Positions 1 to 7,734 of a DNA stretch of 64,000 bases are shown in pieces (the stretch's first letter is position 1; each line of letters starts with the position of its first letter). The position numbers and the translations under genes were made by a program. The stretch is from Polaribacter atrinae. Its GTDB lineage: Bacteria; Bacteroidota; Bacteroidia; Flavobacteriales; Flavobacteriaceae. The notes beneath the pieces were generated by a model, which saw only the letters and a list, made by a program, of their open reading frames with translations, did no database searches and was not told the DNA's origin. The stretch lies in assembly GCF_038023995.1 (NCBI RefSeq), contig NZ_CP150660.1:3904501-3968500 (forward strand). Direction: 5' to 3'.

Positions 1-358
1 GCGCCAAACCAATTAAAATAAGCCCGACCATATATTCTGGATATTCACGTAAAAATGTTATTGCCAAAATAAACATTAAAACAGGGCCAATAATCCAATT
101 CAAAATAAGTGAAATGGATAATATTTTGGTATTCTTAAAAACCTTAGGTAAAAGTGCGTAGTTTACTTTCGCCAAAGGCGGATACATCATTAATATTAAA
201 CCAATAGCAATAGGAATATTTGTAGTTCCGCTACTAAATGAATTGATAATGTCTGGGAATGTTGGAATGAAATAGCCTAAACCAACACCAAATGCCATAG
301 CGACAAAAATCCATAAAGTGAGGTAGCTGTCTAGAAAACTTAATTTTTTTAAAGCCAT
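1..358 (-). CDS. acr3: ACR3-family arsenite efflux permease, partial
   Basis: This is the N-terminal ~119 residues of a polytopic membrane protein; the gene runs off the left edge of the window. The reading begins [20 protein letters not shown] and contains [12 protein letters not shown], a stretch typical of ACR3 (bile acid:Na+ symporter superfamily) arsenite exporters. ACR3 pumps As(III) out across the inner membrane. The start at 358 lies 2 bases after the stop of the arsenate reductase-like gene, so the two are probably co-transcribed as the last genes of an arsR-led operon. The family call is firm from sequence and context; the catalytic cysteine region lies outside the window. Confidence 0.88.
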   Translation of the reverse strand, partial: MALKKLSFLDSYLTLWIFVAMAFGVGLGYFIPTFPDIINSFSSGTTNIPIAIGLILMMYPPLAKVNYALLPKVFKNTKILSISLILNWIIGPVLMFILAITFLREYPEYMVGLILIGLA

Positions 359-360
359 TT

Positions 361-993
361 TTATAAATTTACTTGAGAGAAAACATAAAATAATTCTGTT
401 GCAATTTGCAGACTTCTTTCTTGGTATTTTTCAGCTTGTTGAGGTGTATTGTCAAATGTCTTTGGATCATCAAAAGTAATTGGAATACGTTTTTCTGCGC
501 CAGCAATAAACGGACAACCGCCATCTGCTTGAGAGCAAGTCATAATAGCTGCAAATTCAGATTTTGGATTAAAATCATCATCTAATTTTTTAGAAAACCC
601 AATAATAGGATGTGCATTATCTGCGTATTTAATACTATAAATAGGATTGTTCGTTTCGGCAATTGTTTTGATTTTAAAACCAGCATTTTTTAAAGTTTCC
701 GCTGCCATCGGAAAAAGCGCTGTAGCTTCTGTTCCACCAGAATAACAAAACACATTCTTAATATTAAAATAATTAGCCATTGCTTGTGCCCAAACTTGTG
801 ATAAATGGCTTCTTCTAGAATTGTGCGTACAAATAAAGTTGATGTTAATTTTTTGTTGATTCCTAACTTTGTCTTGAATAAAATCTGCTAACGGTTGTAA
901 GACAGTTTTACGTTCTTCTGAAATAGTTTCAGGGGTTAAGCCTTTAATTACATTTTCTATTTCAGAAAATAATGTTGTTTGTGTTGTGATCAT
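361..993 (-). CDS. arsC: Low-molecular-weight phosphatase-like arsenate reductase
   Basis: A 210-residue protein with the LMW protein tyrosine phosphatase-type loop CTHNSRRS at about residues 55-62, preceded by the hydrophobic strand INFI. Arsenate reductases of this fold reduce As(V) to As(III), which the adjacent ACR3 pump then exports. A ~50-residue N-terminal extension precedes the catalytic loop, and further cysteines occur in [12 protein letters not shown], where thioredoxin-coupled enzymes carry their relay cysteines. It lies between DUF6428 and ACR3 in the arsenic operon. In Bacteroidota the same family is often annotated simply as protein-tyrosine-phosphatase, so arsenate specificity rests on context. 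Confidence 0.85.
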   Translation of the reverse strand: MITTQTTLFSEIENVIKGLTPETISEERKTVLQPLADFIQDKVRNQQKININFICTHNSRRSHLSQVWAQAMANYFNIKNVFCYSGGTEATALFPMAAETLKNAGFKIKTIAETNNPIYSIKYADNAHPIIGFSKKLDDDFNPKSEFAAIMTCSQADGGCPFIAGAEKRIPITFDDPKTFDNTPQQAEKYQERSLQIATELFYVFSQVNL

Positions 994-1020
994 TTTTATT
1001 TAAGTTGATTTTTTTTTAGT

Positions 1021-1488
1021 TTAACAACATCCACTACCTGGAGCACAAGAATTTCCTGTTGCTATTTCTGAAAACTGTAATTTTGGTTTTTCTTCTGGAA
1101 TTCCACATTGGTCTTTAGCCAAACAATCTGTTTGCTTAGTGGTCAATAAAAAGTTTATTCCGTCAAAATCAAGTCCGAATTTACCAATTGTATCTGCTTG
1201 GTATTCTACTTCAATTTCTAAATCTTCAATATTTAAAACCTTTTCAGAAAGTTCTATAATGTTTAATAGTTTTTCTGGGTGTAATCTGTGGTCATAATCA
1301 TCTGCATTCCAAAGTTGAAAGTTTGCAACTTCTTCGTTTCTTACGGTTCCACCACAATCAATAAAATGTTTGGTAATTTTACCAACTTCCGTAACGTGAA
1401 AATGACTAGCAACTAATTCTCCGTTTGGTAATTGAAAACCGATGGTTTCTAATTTGTTTAATGCTACTTTAACTTCTGATAATTTCAT
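1021..1488 (-). CDS. DUF6428 family protein of the arsenic operon
   Basis: A 155-residue soluble protein without a signal peptide. I recognise it as the DUF6428 type found in Bacteroidota arsenic operons between arsR and arsC; its function is unknown. The body is acidic with several histidines (ASHFHV, KHFIDC, DHRLHP). The C-terminus is a flexible cysteine-rich tail, SCAPGSGCC, and two more cysteines occur in TDCLAKDQC. Clustered cysteines next to an As(III) pump suggest metalloid binding, for example as a chaperone handing arsenite to ACR3; that role is inference. The gene ends 27 bases upstream of the arsC start and follows arsR by 51 bases. Confidence 0.7.
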   Translation of the reverse strand: MKLSEVKVALNKLETIGFQLPNGELVASHFHVTEVGKITKHFIDCGGTVRNEEVANFQLWNADDYDHRLHPEKLLNIIELSEKVLNIEDLEIEVEYQADTIGKFGLDFDGINFLLTTKQTDCLAKDQCGIPEEKPKLQFSEIATGNSCAPGSGCC

Positions 1489-1539
1489 AATGAATGTTTT
1501 TATTAATTGTAATTATACGATGAATGCTGATAAATTTTT

Positions 1540-1872
1540 TTAACAGCAATCTGTTTTTTGAGATAAATCTTGATTCAAAAATTCTGACATAACCGTTTTC
1601 ATTGCGGTCCAGTTTTCTTTATGAATGCAGTAACAAACACTTGTGCCTTCCACACTTCCTTTTATCAACCCTAAATGTTTTAATTCTTTTAAATGTTGAG
1701 AAATAGTGGGTTGTGCCAATCCTATTTCGTTTACTAAATCACCACACACACAAGAATCAATCTTAAACAAATGTTGTAAAATAGTTACTCTTGCCGGATG
1801 CCCAAAAACTTTAGCAAACAAGGCTATCTCATTTTGTTGATCGGTAAACATTTCGGTTTTTGCTAATCCCAT
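1540..1872 (-). CDS. arsR: ArsR/SmtB-family metalloregulator
   Basis: A 110-residue winged-helix repressor. CVCGDLV at residues 41-47 matches the ELCVCDL-type As(III)-binding site of ArsR proteins. The recognition helix follows (QPTISQHLKELKHLGL, about residues 54-69), then the wing (GSVEGTSVCYCIH) with two more cysteines. The protein ends in a vicinal cysteine pair (KTDCC). It is the first gene of the arsenic operon and is expected to repress that operon until arsenite or antimonite displaces it from DNA. An imperfect dyad at 1897-1914, just upstream of the start, is a candidate operator. Confidence 0.9.
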   Translation of the reverse strand: MGLAKTEMFTDQQNEIALFAKVFGHPARVTILQHLFKIDSCVCGDLVNEIGLAQPTISQHLKELKHLGLIKGSVEGTSVCYCIHKENWTAMKTVMSEFLNQDLSQKTDCC

Positions 1873-1896
1873 ATTGTTGCTTTATTTATTCATTGC

Positions 1897-1914
1897 AATA
1901 TTACGATTAGTATT
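1897..1914 (-). promoter_or_regulatory. Candidate ArsR operator
   Basis: An 18-base imperfect palindrome of the form AATAnTAnnnnTAnTATT (12 of 18 positions symmetric) lies 25 bases upstream of the arsR start codon, where the operon promoter is expected. On the minus strand the box TAATATTG, close to the Bacteroidota -7 consensus TAnnTTTG, overlaps it. Position and symmetry fit an autoregulatory ArsR site, but this is inference from sequence alone. Confidence 0.4.
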
Positions 1915-2072
1915 TAATTTATAGAAATTTTTTAGTTGAAGTTGCAAAAAAATATTTTGAAAGTTTTTTTTTTGAGTTTAATAACTTGGTTTGTTATAAG
2001 GTAAAAAGTATCTTAATTGATGTAAAATAAATAGTTTCATCTCATTGATATTACAAGTATTATGAATTTTAA

Positions 2073-2228
2073 GTCCGTATTATTTATCCTATTTTAGTGT
2101 TTGCAAGCAAATTACCTCATAAATGGTCTTATATTCATTATGATAGTGTAGAAAATTGGTGTCTTTTTAATATTGGTGAAGCGGCGGATAATACTTCTAA
2201 ATTTTGGAAAAAATATGCTCTAAATTAA
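2073..2228 (+). pseudogene. Possible coding remnant without a start codon
   Basis: The arsR-DMT spacer (1873-2335) contains an open stretch of 52 codons ending in TAA at 2226-2228, with protein-like composition (KLPHKWSYIHYDSVENW, then GEAADNTSKFWKKYA). It has no ATG; an ATG at 2062 is in another frame and stops after 11 codons, so a one-base shift could have joined the two. I do not recognise the family. It may be the last fragment of a deleted gene or a chance open frame. Confidence 0.25.
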
Positions 2229-2335
2229 TAATTGGATATTTTACGATAAAACTACAATTTTGGCATCTTTTTCAATTATGTTAGCTGTTTTGTTTTAAGT
2301 AAGGTCTGATTAATTTATTGTTTATCTAGTTTTTT

Positions 2336-3235
2336 ATGAAGTATTTATTTGGTGTTACTATGATTTGGGCTTTTTCGTTTAGCTTAATTGGAGTATATCT
2401 TTCGGGGTTTGTTGATGCATGGTTTTCTGTATTGATGCGTATTGGTATTGCTACCATCATATTTTTGCCTTTTTTAAGGTTGAAGAAAATTAAAGCAACA
2501 ACAATTTACAAACTTATTGCAATTGGTTCGGTTCAATTAGGTTTAATGTATTGTTTTTACTTCCAGTCGTTTCGTTTTCTTACGGTGCCAGAAGTGTTAC
2601 TTTTTAGTGTACTTACACCGATTTACATTACTTTATTAAACGATATTTTAAGTAAGCGATTTCATAAAAGACATCTTCTTACTGCTTTAATTGCTGTTTT
2701 AGGAGCAGCTTATATTCAATACTCAAGTATTAACGAAAATGTGTTTTTAGGTTTTATAATTATCCAAGGTGCCAACCTTTGTTTTGCTGTTGGTCAAATT
2801 GCTTACAAGTATGTATTAAAATCTACACCTGAATTAAAAAACACCCCAAAACATACTATTTTTGGCTTGTTTTTTATTGGAGCGTTTTTAGTAGCGCTCA
2901 TTGCTTTTTTCATTTTTGGTTCAACGGAAAAGCTACCAACTACATCAGTTCAGTGGGGAGTAATCATATATTTGGGAGCTGTGGCTTCTGGCCTAGGTTA
3001 TTTTTTTTGGAACAAAGGTGTTGTTATGGTAAATACAGGCTCGTTAGCCATTATGAATAATGCGTTAGTTCCAATAGGTTTAATTGTTAATCTGGTTATT
3101 TGGAATAAAGAGGCAGATATTCAAAAGATTTTAATTGGAGGAAGTCTTATTTTCGCTTCTCTTGCACTTAACGAATACCTCAATAAAAGAAGTAGTTCTA
3201 AATCCTTGTTCATCAAGAAAAGAAAGGCAGATTAA
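2336..3235 (+). CDS. DMT-superfamily (EamA) permease
   Basis: A 299-residue integral membrane protein with about ten hydrophobic helices arranged as two EamA-like halves. The second half starts near residue 145. It begins MKYLFGVTMIWAFSFSLIGVY, with the short cytoplasmic start and first-helix tryptophan usual in this family, and ends in a basic tail (KRSSSKSLFIKKRKAD). Drug/metabolite transporters export amino acids, purines or other small metabolites; the substrate cannot be read from sequence. It is transcribed away from the arsenic operon and followed by the converging msrA gene, so it is probably monocistronic. Confidence 0.85.
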   Translation: MKYLFGVTMIWAFSFSLIGVYLSGFVDAWFSVLMRIGIATIIFLPFLRLKKIKATTIYKLIAIGSVQLGLMYCFYFQSFRFLTVPEVLLFSVLTPIYITLLNDILSKRFHKRHLLTALIAVLGAAYIQYSSINENVFLGFIIIQGANLCFAVGQIAYKYVLKSTPELKNTPKHTIFGLFFIGAFLVALIAFFIFGSTEKLPTTSVQWGVIIYLGAVASGLGYFFWNKGVVMVNTGSLAIMNNALVPIGLIVNLVIWNKEADIQKILIGGSLIFASLALNEYLNKRSSSKSLFIKKRKAD

Positions 3236-3285
3236 GATTTGCTTTTTTAGACTTTGTTTAAGTTTAAGTCTTGAGAGAATCTTAA

Positions 3286-3831
3286 CTAATTATTAGTTGT
3301 TACTTTTTTATACTTATGCAGTATCTCTAAAGGGATGTGACAATAAGAATGGTCATTAGGGTGTAAGGTTAATCTATTTTGATGTTCTGCATCACTCGGG
3401 ATAAAATTAGTTAAAGGAAGAACTTCAATAACTATTTTTTTTACGGTTTTATTTTTATGATTTAGTGACTCTTCTATTTTTTGAATGCAATTTTTTGCTT
3501 TTAACAAGTGATTTTGGTTATCGCTATAGATGCCTGTGCGATATTTCTCTCCGATATCGTTTCCTTGTTGGTTAATACTATAAGGGTCAATAATTTCTAA
3601 AAGATAATGAATTAAATCTTCAATTGAAAGAATCTGAGAGTCAAAGGTAGTTTTAACACATTCTGCATAACCATCATAAGCTGTTTTAGTAGATTTGGTA
3701 GCTCCATTAACTCTGCCAGCTTGGGTATCAAGTACACCTGGTAGGTGTTTTAAGAATTCTTGCACGCCCCAAAGACAACCGCCGGCAATATATATCGTTC
3801 CCATTGATGCTATTTGTTCTTTTTTTGTCAT
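3286..3831 (-). CDS. msrA: Peptide methionine sulfoxide reductase MsrA
   Basis: A 181-residue cytoplasmic enzyme with the MsrA active-site motif in the form GGCLWG (usually GGCFWG) at about residues 17-22, whose cysteine reduces methionine-S-sulfoxide in proteins. Other family signatures follow: GVLDTQAGRVNG, YDGYAECV, IDPYSINQQGNDIGEKYRTGIY and DAEHQNRL. The Leu replacing the usual Phe and the lack of an MsrB partner nearby are mild oddities. The gene sits directly downstream of the duplicated uvrB 3' end, so uvrB-msrA was probably the ancestral order. It converges on the DMT permease. Confidence 0.9.
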   Translation of the reverse strand: MTKKEQIASMGTIYIAGGCLWGVQEFLKHLPGVLDTQAGRVNGATKSTKTAYDGYAECVKTTFDSQILSIEDLIHYLLEIIDPYSINQQGNDIGEKYRTGIYSDNQNHLLKAKNCIQKIEESLNHKNKTVKKIVIEVLPLTNFIPSDAEHQNRLTLHPNDHSYCHIPLEILHKYKKVTTNN

Positions 3832-3899
3832 TTTTAATTATTTGTAATGTTAAGATGAATATGCAGCGTTTTTATTAAGTTAGTTTTTTTTAGAAAACT

Positions 3900-4143
3900 C
3901 TACAACTTCTCCCTCAAAAGAGCAATTTCATCACGTAGTTTAGCAGCAACAATAAAGTCTAATTCTTTAGCAGCGGCTTCCATGTGCTTACGTTTTTCTC
4001 GTATTCGTTTTTCTATTTCCTCTTTTGGTAAATACTGTAAATCTTGTTCTGCTGCAACCTGTTTTGCATTGTCGTAATGATAACTAGAAACGGTAGATTT
4101 AGATAAAGTATCATCAATTTTTTTGTTGATTTGGGTTGAGGTT
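3900..4143 (-). pseudogene. Duplicated 3' end of uvrB (UvrB C-terminal fragment)
   Basis: On the minus strand this segment reads as the last ~80 codons of UvrB, through KKIDDTLSKSTVSSYHYDN to the UVR domain and its own stop codon at 3900-3902. Over a core of about 215 bases it differs from the 3' end of intact uvrB (5716-~5960) at roughly six positions, mostly synonymous; similarity ends near 4143, and both ends of the match are more diverged. It has no start codon and cannot make a working UvrB. The silent-site pattern suggests both copies evolved under selection in separate lineages before being brought together. It marks the far edge of an insertion that placed the gene at 4351-5535 behind uvrB. 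Confidence 0.88.
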
Positions 4144-4350
4144 ATATTGGGAAAATTACAGTTTTGAAAACTTAATTTTCCATTGTTTTATAGTAACTTT
4201 TAATCTTCTTTAATAGTATTATTAGATGAATTTAATTGAATATAGTTGTAAATGATTCACCTATCCTTCTTCTTGGTCCCCAAAAAGTAATAGTCTTTGG
4301 TGCTGCAGAATTTCCAAAGTATTGGAATGGAATGTATAGTTTGTGATTTT
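4144..4350. other. Spacer inside the uvrB-flanked insert
   Basis: A 207-base A+T-rich spacer between the uvrB fragment and the outer-membrane protein gene. On the minus strand a short open stretch reads AAPKTITFWGPRRRIGESF and stops before 4215; it has no start codon and may be decayed coding DNA carried with the insert. No promoter or terminator is evident. Confidence 0.3.
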
Positions 4351-5535
4351 TTAATTAAAAGAATATCCTAATTTAATCATGAAACTTTGAATGTTTGCAT
4401 ATTCAATATTACTTTCTGAAATTATTTTTTTAGGTGCATTATAACGTGCTTCTATACTGAGTTTATTATTAAAGTGGTATCCAATTCCTAAAAGAAAACT
4501 TATGTTTTTATTCATTTTAGTTTCTTTTTCATTAAATTTTATAGGAAAATCTAAGTTAATACCCGAATTAATAAATAAAACTTTTTTATTATTAAGGAAT
4601 AGATAATGTCTTATTGCAATGGGTATTTCTAAAGAGCTGTATTTTACTTTTTCATTACTATAAATCGGTAAGCTAGCCGTTGCATTTGGGTTTGATGGTG
4701 GTGCATAAAGTGTATATCCTATAACTACATCTGTATTAATTGTTTTGAAGGCTGATTGATAAGTAGGCTCAGTAAATAGAGACCATTTATTATTATTGAA
4801 AGGGAAAATATATTCTAATTCTAAACCTAAATTAATTGCTGAAGTAGAAGTAGCATCTAATACTGATAGTCCAAAACCTATTTTACCATAAATATTAAAT
4901 TTACCTTTTCTGTTTTTTTTGATATATAATTTATTTGAACTATTAGAGCATGAGTTGAATTTTGAGAAAAAGTTGATAAAACTATCTTCTCTATATTTAA
5001 TGTTAGAATTAATGTTTTTACAATTTAATTCATCCCTCAACGTTTTTTGGTAATTTAAGTTTTCAGAAATACCACCTTTATTATTCTTATATTTTTTATA
5101 CTCTAAAGGTTTAATTTTTGAATTTAGACTATAAAAAAAGTAATCAACTCCGTTATCTGAATATTTAAATAGACTTGCTTTTCCTTTTATTATTACTTTT
5201 AAGAACAAGTTTTTATTTTTAAATATTGAGACCCTTTTATTACTCAGGTTATCTAAATTATTAGAATATTTGTTAATGTCTACCTTATGTTTTTCAAATA
5301 AGAATTTATTATAGATTTCTAATACGTTTAACTGATTAGATTGTATTTTTTTAACTTCAGATTTATCAGTTAATTTAAATTGAAATTGAGATGGAGTTTG
5401 CCTCCAATCTTCATTTTTAATTAAGCATTCAGTTTTGTTTCCATCTATAGTTGTAAAATAACCTTTTTCAAATTTATTTTGGGCAATTGAATTTAATCCT
5501 ATAAATAGGATAATAAGAGTAATTATCTTTTTCAT
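4351..5535 (-). CDS. Outer-membrane beta-barrel protein (porin-like)
   Basis: A 394-residue protein with a signal peptide (MKKIITLIILFIGLNSIAQ, cleavage after about residue 19). A soluble N-terminal half contains GYFTTIDGNKTECLIKNEDW, a stretch typical of a Bacteroidota family of unknown function. From about residue 215 onward there are alternating amphipathic beta-strands with aromatic ends, closing with IQSFMIKLGYSFN as expected of an outer-membrane barrel. The substrate is unknown. The gene lies between intact uvrB and a duplicated uvrB 3' end, so it looks like the cargo of an insertion. It is noticeably richer in A+T and lysine/asparagine codons than uvrB, consistent with transfer. Confidence 0.72.
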   Translation of the reverse strand: MKKIITLIILFIGLNSIAQNKFEKGYFTTIDGNKTECLIKNEDWRQTPSQFQFKLTDKSEVKKIQSNQLNVLEIYNKFLFEKHKVDINKYSNNLDNLSNKRVSIFKNKNLFLKVIIKGKASLFKYSDNGVDYFFYSLNSKIKPLEYKKYKNNKGGISENLNYQKTLRDELNCKNINSNIKYREDSFINFFSKFNSCSNSSNKLYIKKNRKGKFNIYGKIGFGLSVLDATSTSAINLGLELEYIFPFNNNKWSLFTEPTYQSAFKTINTDVVIGYTLYAPPSNPNATASLPIYSNEKVKYSSLEIPIAIRHYLFLNNKKVLFINSGINLDFPIKFNEKETKMNKNISFLLGIGYHFNNKLSIEARYNAPKKIISESNIEYANIQSFMIKLGYSFN

Positions 5536-5715
5536 TGTTTTTATTATTGTTGTGAAACTATAAATAAGATCTTACTTAACTATTGATAATTATCAATATT
5601 AAAACTTATTAATAGGATTATTTTTTTTGCTTTTTTATTCGATTTAACTTAATGTTTATTTTATTCAAAAGAAGTTTTAAAAAACAATTTTGTAAAAAAA
5701 ATATGGAATTATTTA

Positions 5716-7704
5716 TCATAATTTTTCCTTCAAAACAGCAATTTCATCACGTAATTTAGCAGCAACAATAAAGTCTAATTCTTTAGCAGCGGCTTCCATG
5801 TGTTTACGTTTTTCTCGTATTCGTTTTTCTATTTCCTCTTTTGGTAAATACTGTAAATCTTGTTCTGCGGCAACCTGTTTAGCATTGTCGTAATGGTAAC
5901 TAGAAACGGCAGATTTAGATAAAGTATCATCAATTTTTTTGTTGATTTGAGTCGGAGTAATGCCATGTTTTGTATTGTAGGCAATTTGTTTCTCTCGTCT
6001 GCGTTCGGTTTCATCAATGGTTTTTTGCATGCTGTTGGTCATTTTATCAGCATATAAAATAGCCAAACCATTTACGTTTCTTGCAGCTCTACCAACGGTT
6101 TGTGTTATAGATCTATGACTTCTTAAAAAACCTTCTTTATCTGCATCTAAAATGGCTACTAAAGAAACTTCTGGTAAATCTAACCCTTCACGTAAAAGGT
6201 TAACTCCAATTAAAACATCAAAAATACCTTTACGCAAATCTTGCATAATTTCTACACGCTCTAAAGTATCTACATCAGAATGAATATAACGACAACGAAT
6301 ATCTACTCTTGTTAAGTATTTTGTCAATTCTTCTGCCATTCTTTTGGTTAATGTAGTAACCAAAGTACGTTCGTCTTTTTCTACACGAACCTGAATTTCT
6401 TCAATTAAATCATCAATCTGGTTTAAACTTGGGCGAATTTCTATCACAGGATCTAATAAACCTGTGGGTCTAATTACTTGCTCTACAAAAATACCTTCTG
6501 TTTTTTCTAATTCATAATCTGCAGGTGTTGCAGAAACATAAATTACTTGGTTCTGTACCCCTTCAAATTCATCAAATTTTAAAGGACGATTGTCCATTGC
6601 AGCTGGTAATCTAAAGCCATATTCTACTAAGTTTTCTTTTCTACTTCTATCGCCACCATACATTGCGTGCGTTTGCGGAATGGTAACATGGCTTTCATCA
6701 ATCACCATTAAATAATCATCCGGAAAATAATCTAACAAACAGAAAGGTCTTGTACCAGGTTCTCGTCCGTCTAAATAACGAGAATAGTTTTCAATACCAG
6801 AACAATACCCCAATTCACGAATCATTTCTAAGTCAAACTCAGTTCGTTCTTTTAAACGTTTTGCTTCTAAATGTTTTCCTATTTCTTTAAAATAATCCAC
6901 TTGTTTCATCATATCTTCTTGAATTTGATGAATGGCATTTTGTAAAACATCCGGAGATGTTACAAACAAGTTTGCAGGATAAATGGTTAGTTCACTAAAG
7001 CTTTCTAAAACCGTATTATTCTCTAAATCAAAAGATTCTATTTCTTCAATTTCATCACCAAAAAAATGGACTCTATAGCCATTATCTCCGTAAGATGGAT
7101 AAATGGTAACCACATCTCCTTTTACTTTAAAGGTTCCACTTTTTATTTCGTGTTCTGTTCTAGAATATAAACTTTGTACTAATTGATGTAAAAATTTTGT
7201 TCGCGCAATTTGCTGATCAACATGAATAGGAATTACGTTTTTCTTAAATTCTACGGGATTTCCAATACCATACAAACAAGAAACCGAAGCTACTACTAAG
7301 ACGTCTCGTCTACCAGAAAGTAGGGATGAGGTGGTACTTAATCGCAAGCGTTCGATATCGTCATTAATAGATAAATCTTTTTCTATAAAAGTTCCCGTTA
7401 CCGGTATGTAGGCTTCTGGTTGATAATAATCGTAGTAAGAAACAAAATACTCTACAGCATTATCAGGAAAAAATTGCTTAAATTCAGAATACAACTGAGC
7501 CGCCAATGTTTTGTTGTGTGCCAAAACTAAGGTTGGTTTGTCTACTTGTTTTACCACATTTGCTACAGTAAAAGTTTTACCAGAACCGGTTACACCTAAA
7601 AGTGTCTGATATTTTTCGCCATCATTAATGCTTTTAGTAAGTTCTTTTATTGCTTGCGGTTGATCTCCCGTAGGAGAAAATTCTGATACCAATTTAAATT
7701 CCAT
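5716..7704 (-). CDS. uvrB: Excinuclease ABC subunit B
   Basis: A full-length 662-residue UvrB, the damage-verification helicase-like subunit of nucleotide excision repair, which is loaded by UvrA and recruits UvrC. Visible signatures are Walker A GVTGSGKT (residues 37-44), the aromatic beta-hairpin YYDYYQPEAYIP (about 91-102), the DEAD-like box VIDESHV (near 335), helicase motifs IGVNLLREGLDLPEVSLV and QTVGRAARN, and a C-terminal UVR domain (EEIEKRIREKRKHMEAAAKE...) that binds UvrC. It starts 30 bases after the end of the type IX-secreted protein gene. Its last ~80 codons are repeated at 3900-4143, so the present 3' end may have been supplied by the inserted DNA. Confidence 0.98.
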   Translation of the reverse strand: MEFKLVSEFSPTGDQPQAIKELTKSINDGEKYQTLLGVTGSGKTFTVANVVKQVDKPTLVLAHNKTLAAQLYSEFKQFFPDNAVEYFVSYYDYYQPEAYIPVTGTFIEKDLSINDDIERLRLSTTSSLLSGRRDVLVVASVSCLYGIGNPVEFKKNVIPIHVDQQIARTKFLHQLVQSLYSRTEHEIKSGTFKVKGDVVTIYPSYGDNGYRVHFFGDEIEEIESFDLENNTVLESFSELTIYPANLFVTSPDVLQNAIHQIQEDMMKQVDYFKEIGKHLEAKRLKERTEFDLEMIRELGYCSGIENYSRYLDGREPGTRPFCLLDYFPDDYLMVIDESHVTIPQTHAMYGGDRSRKENLVEYGFRLPAAMDNRPLKFDEFEGVQNQVIYVSATPADYELEKTEGIFVEQVIRPTGLLDPVIEIRPSLNQIDDLIEEIQVRVEKDERTLVTTLTKRMAEELTKYLTRVDIRCRYIHSDVDTLERVEIMQDLRKGIFDVLIGVNLLREGLDLPEVSLVAILDADKEGFLRSHRSITQTVGRAARNVNGLAILYADKMTNSMQKTIDETERRREKQIAYNTKHGITPTQINKKIDDTLSKSAVSSYHYDNAKQVAAEQDLQYLPKEEIEKRIREKRKHMEAAAKELDFIVAAKLRDEIAVLKEKL

Positions 7705-7734
7705 GATGTAAAAATACGGATAGAAAAAAGATTA

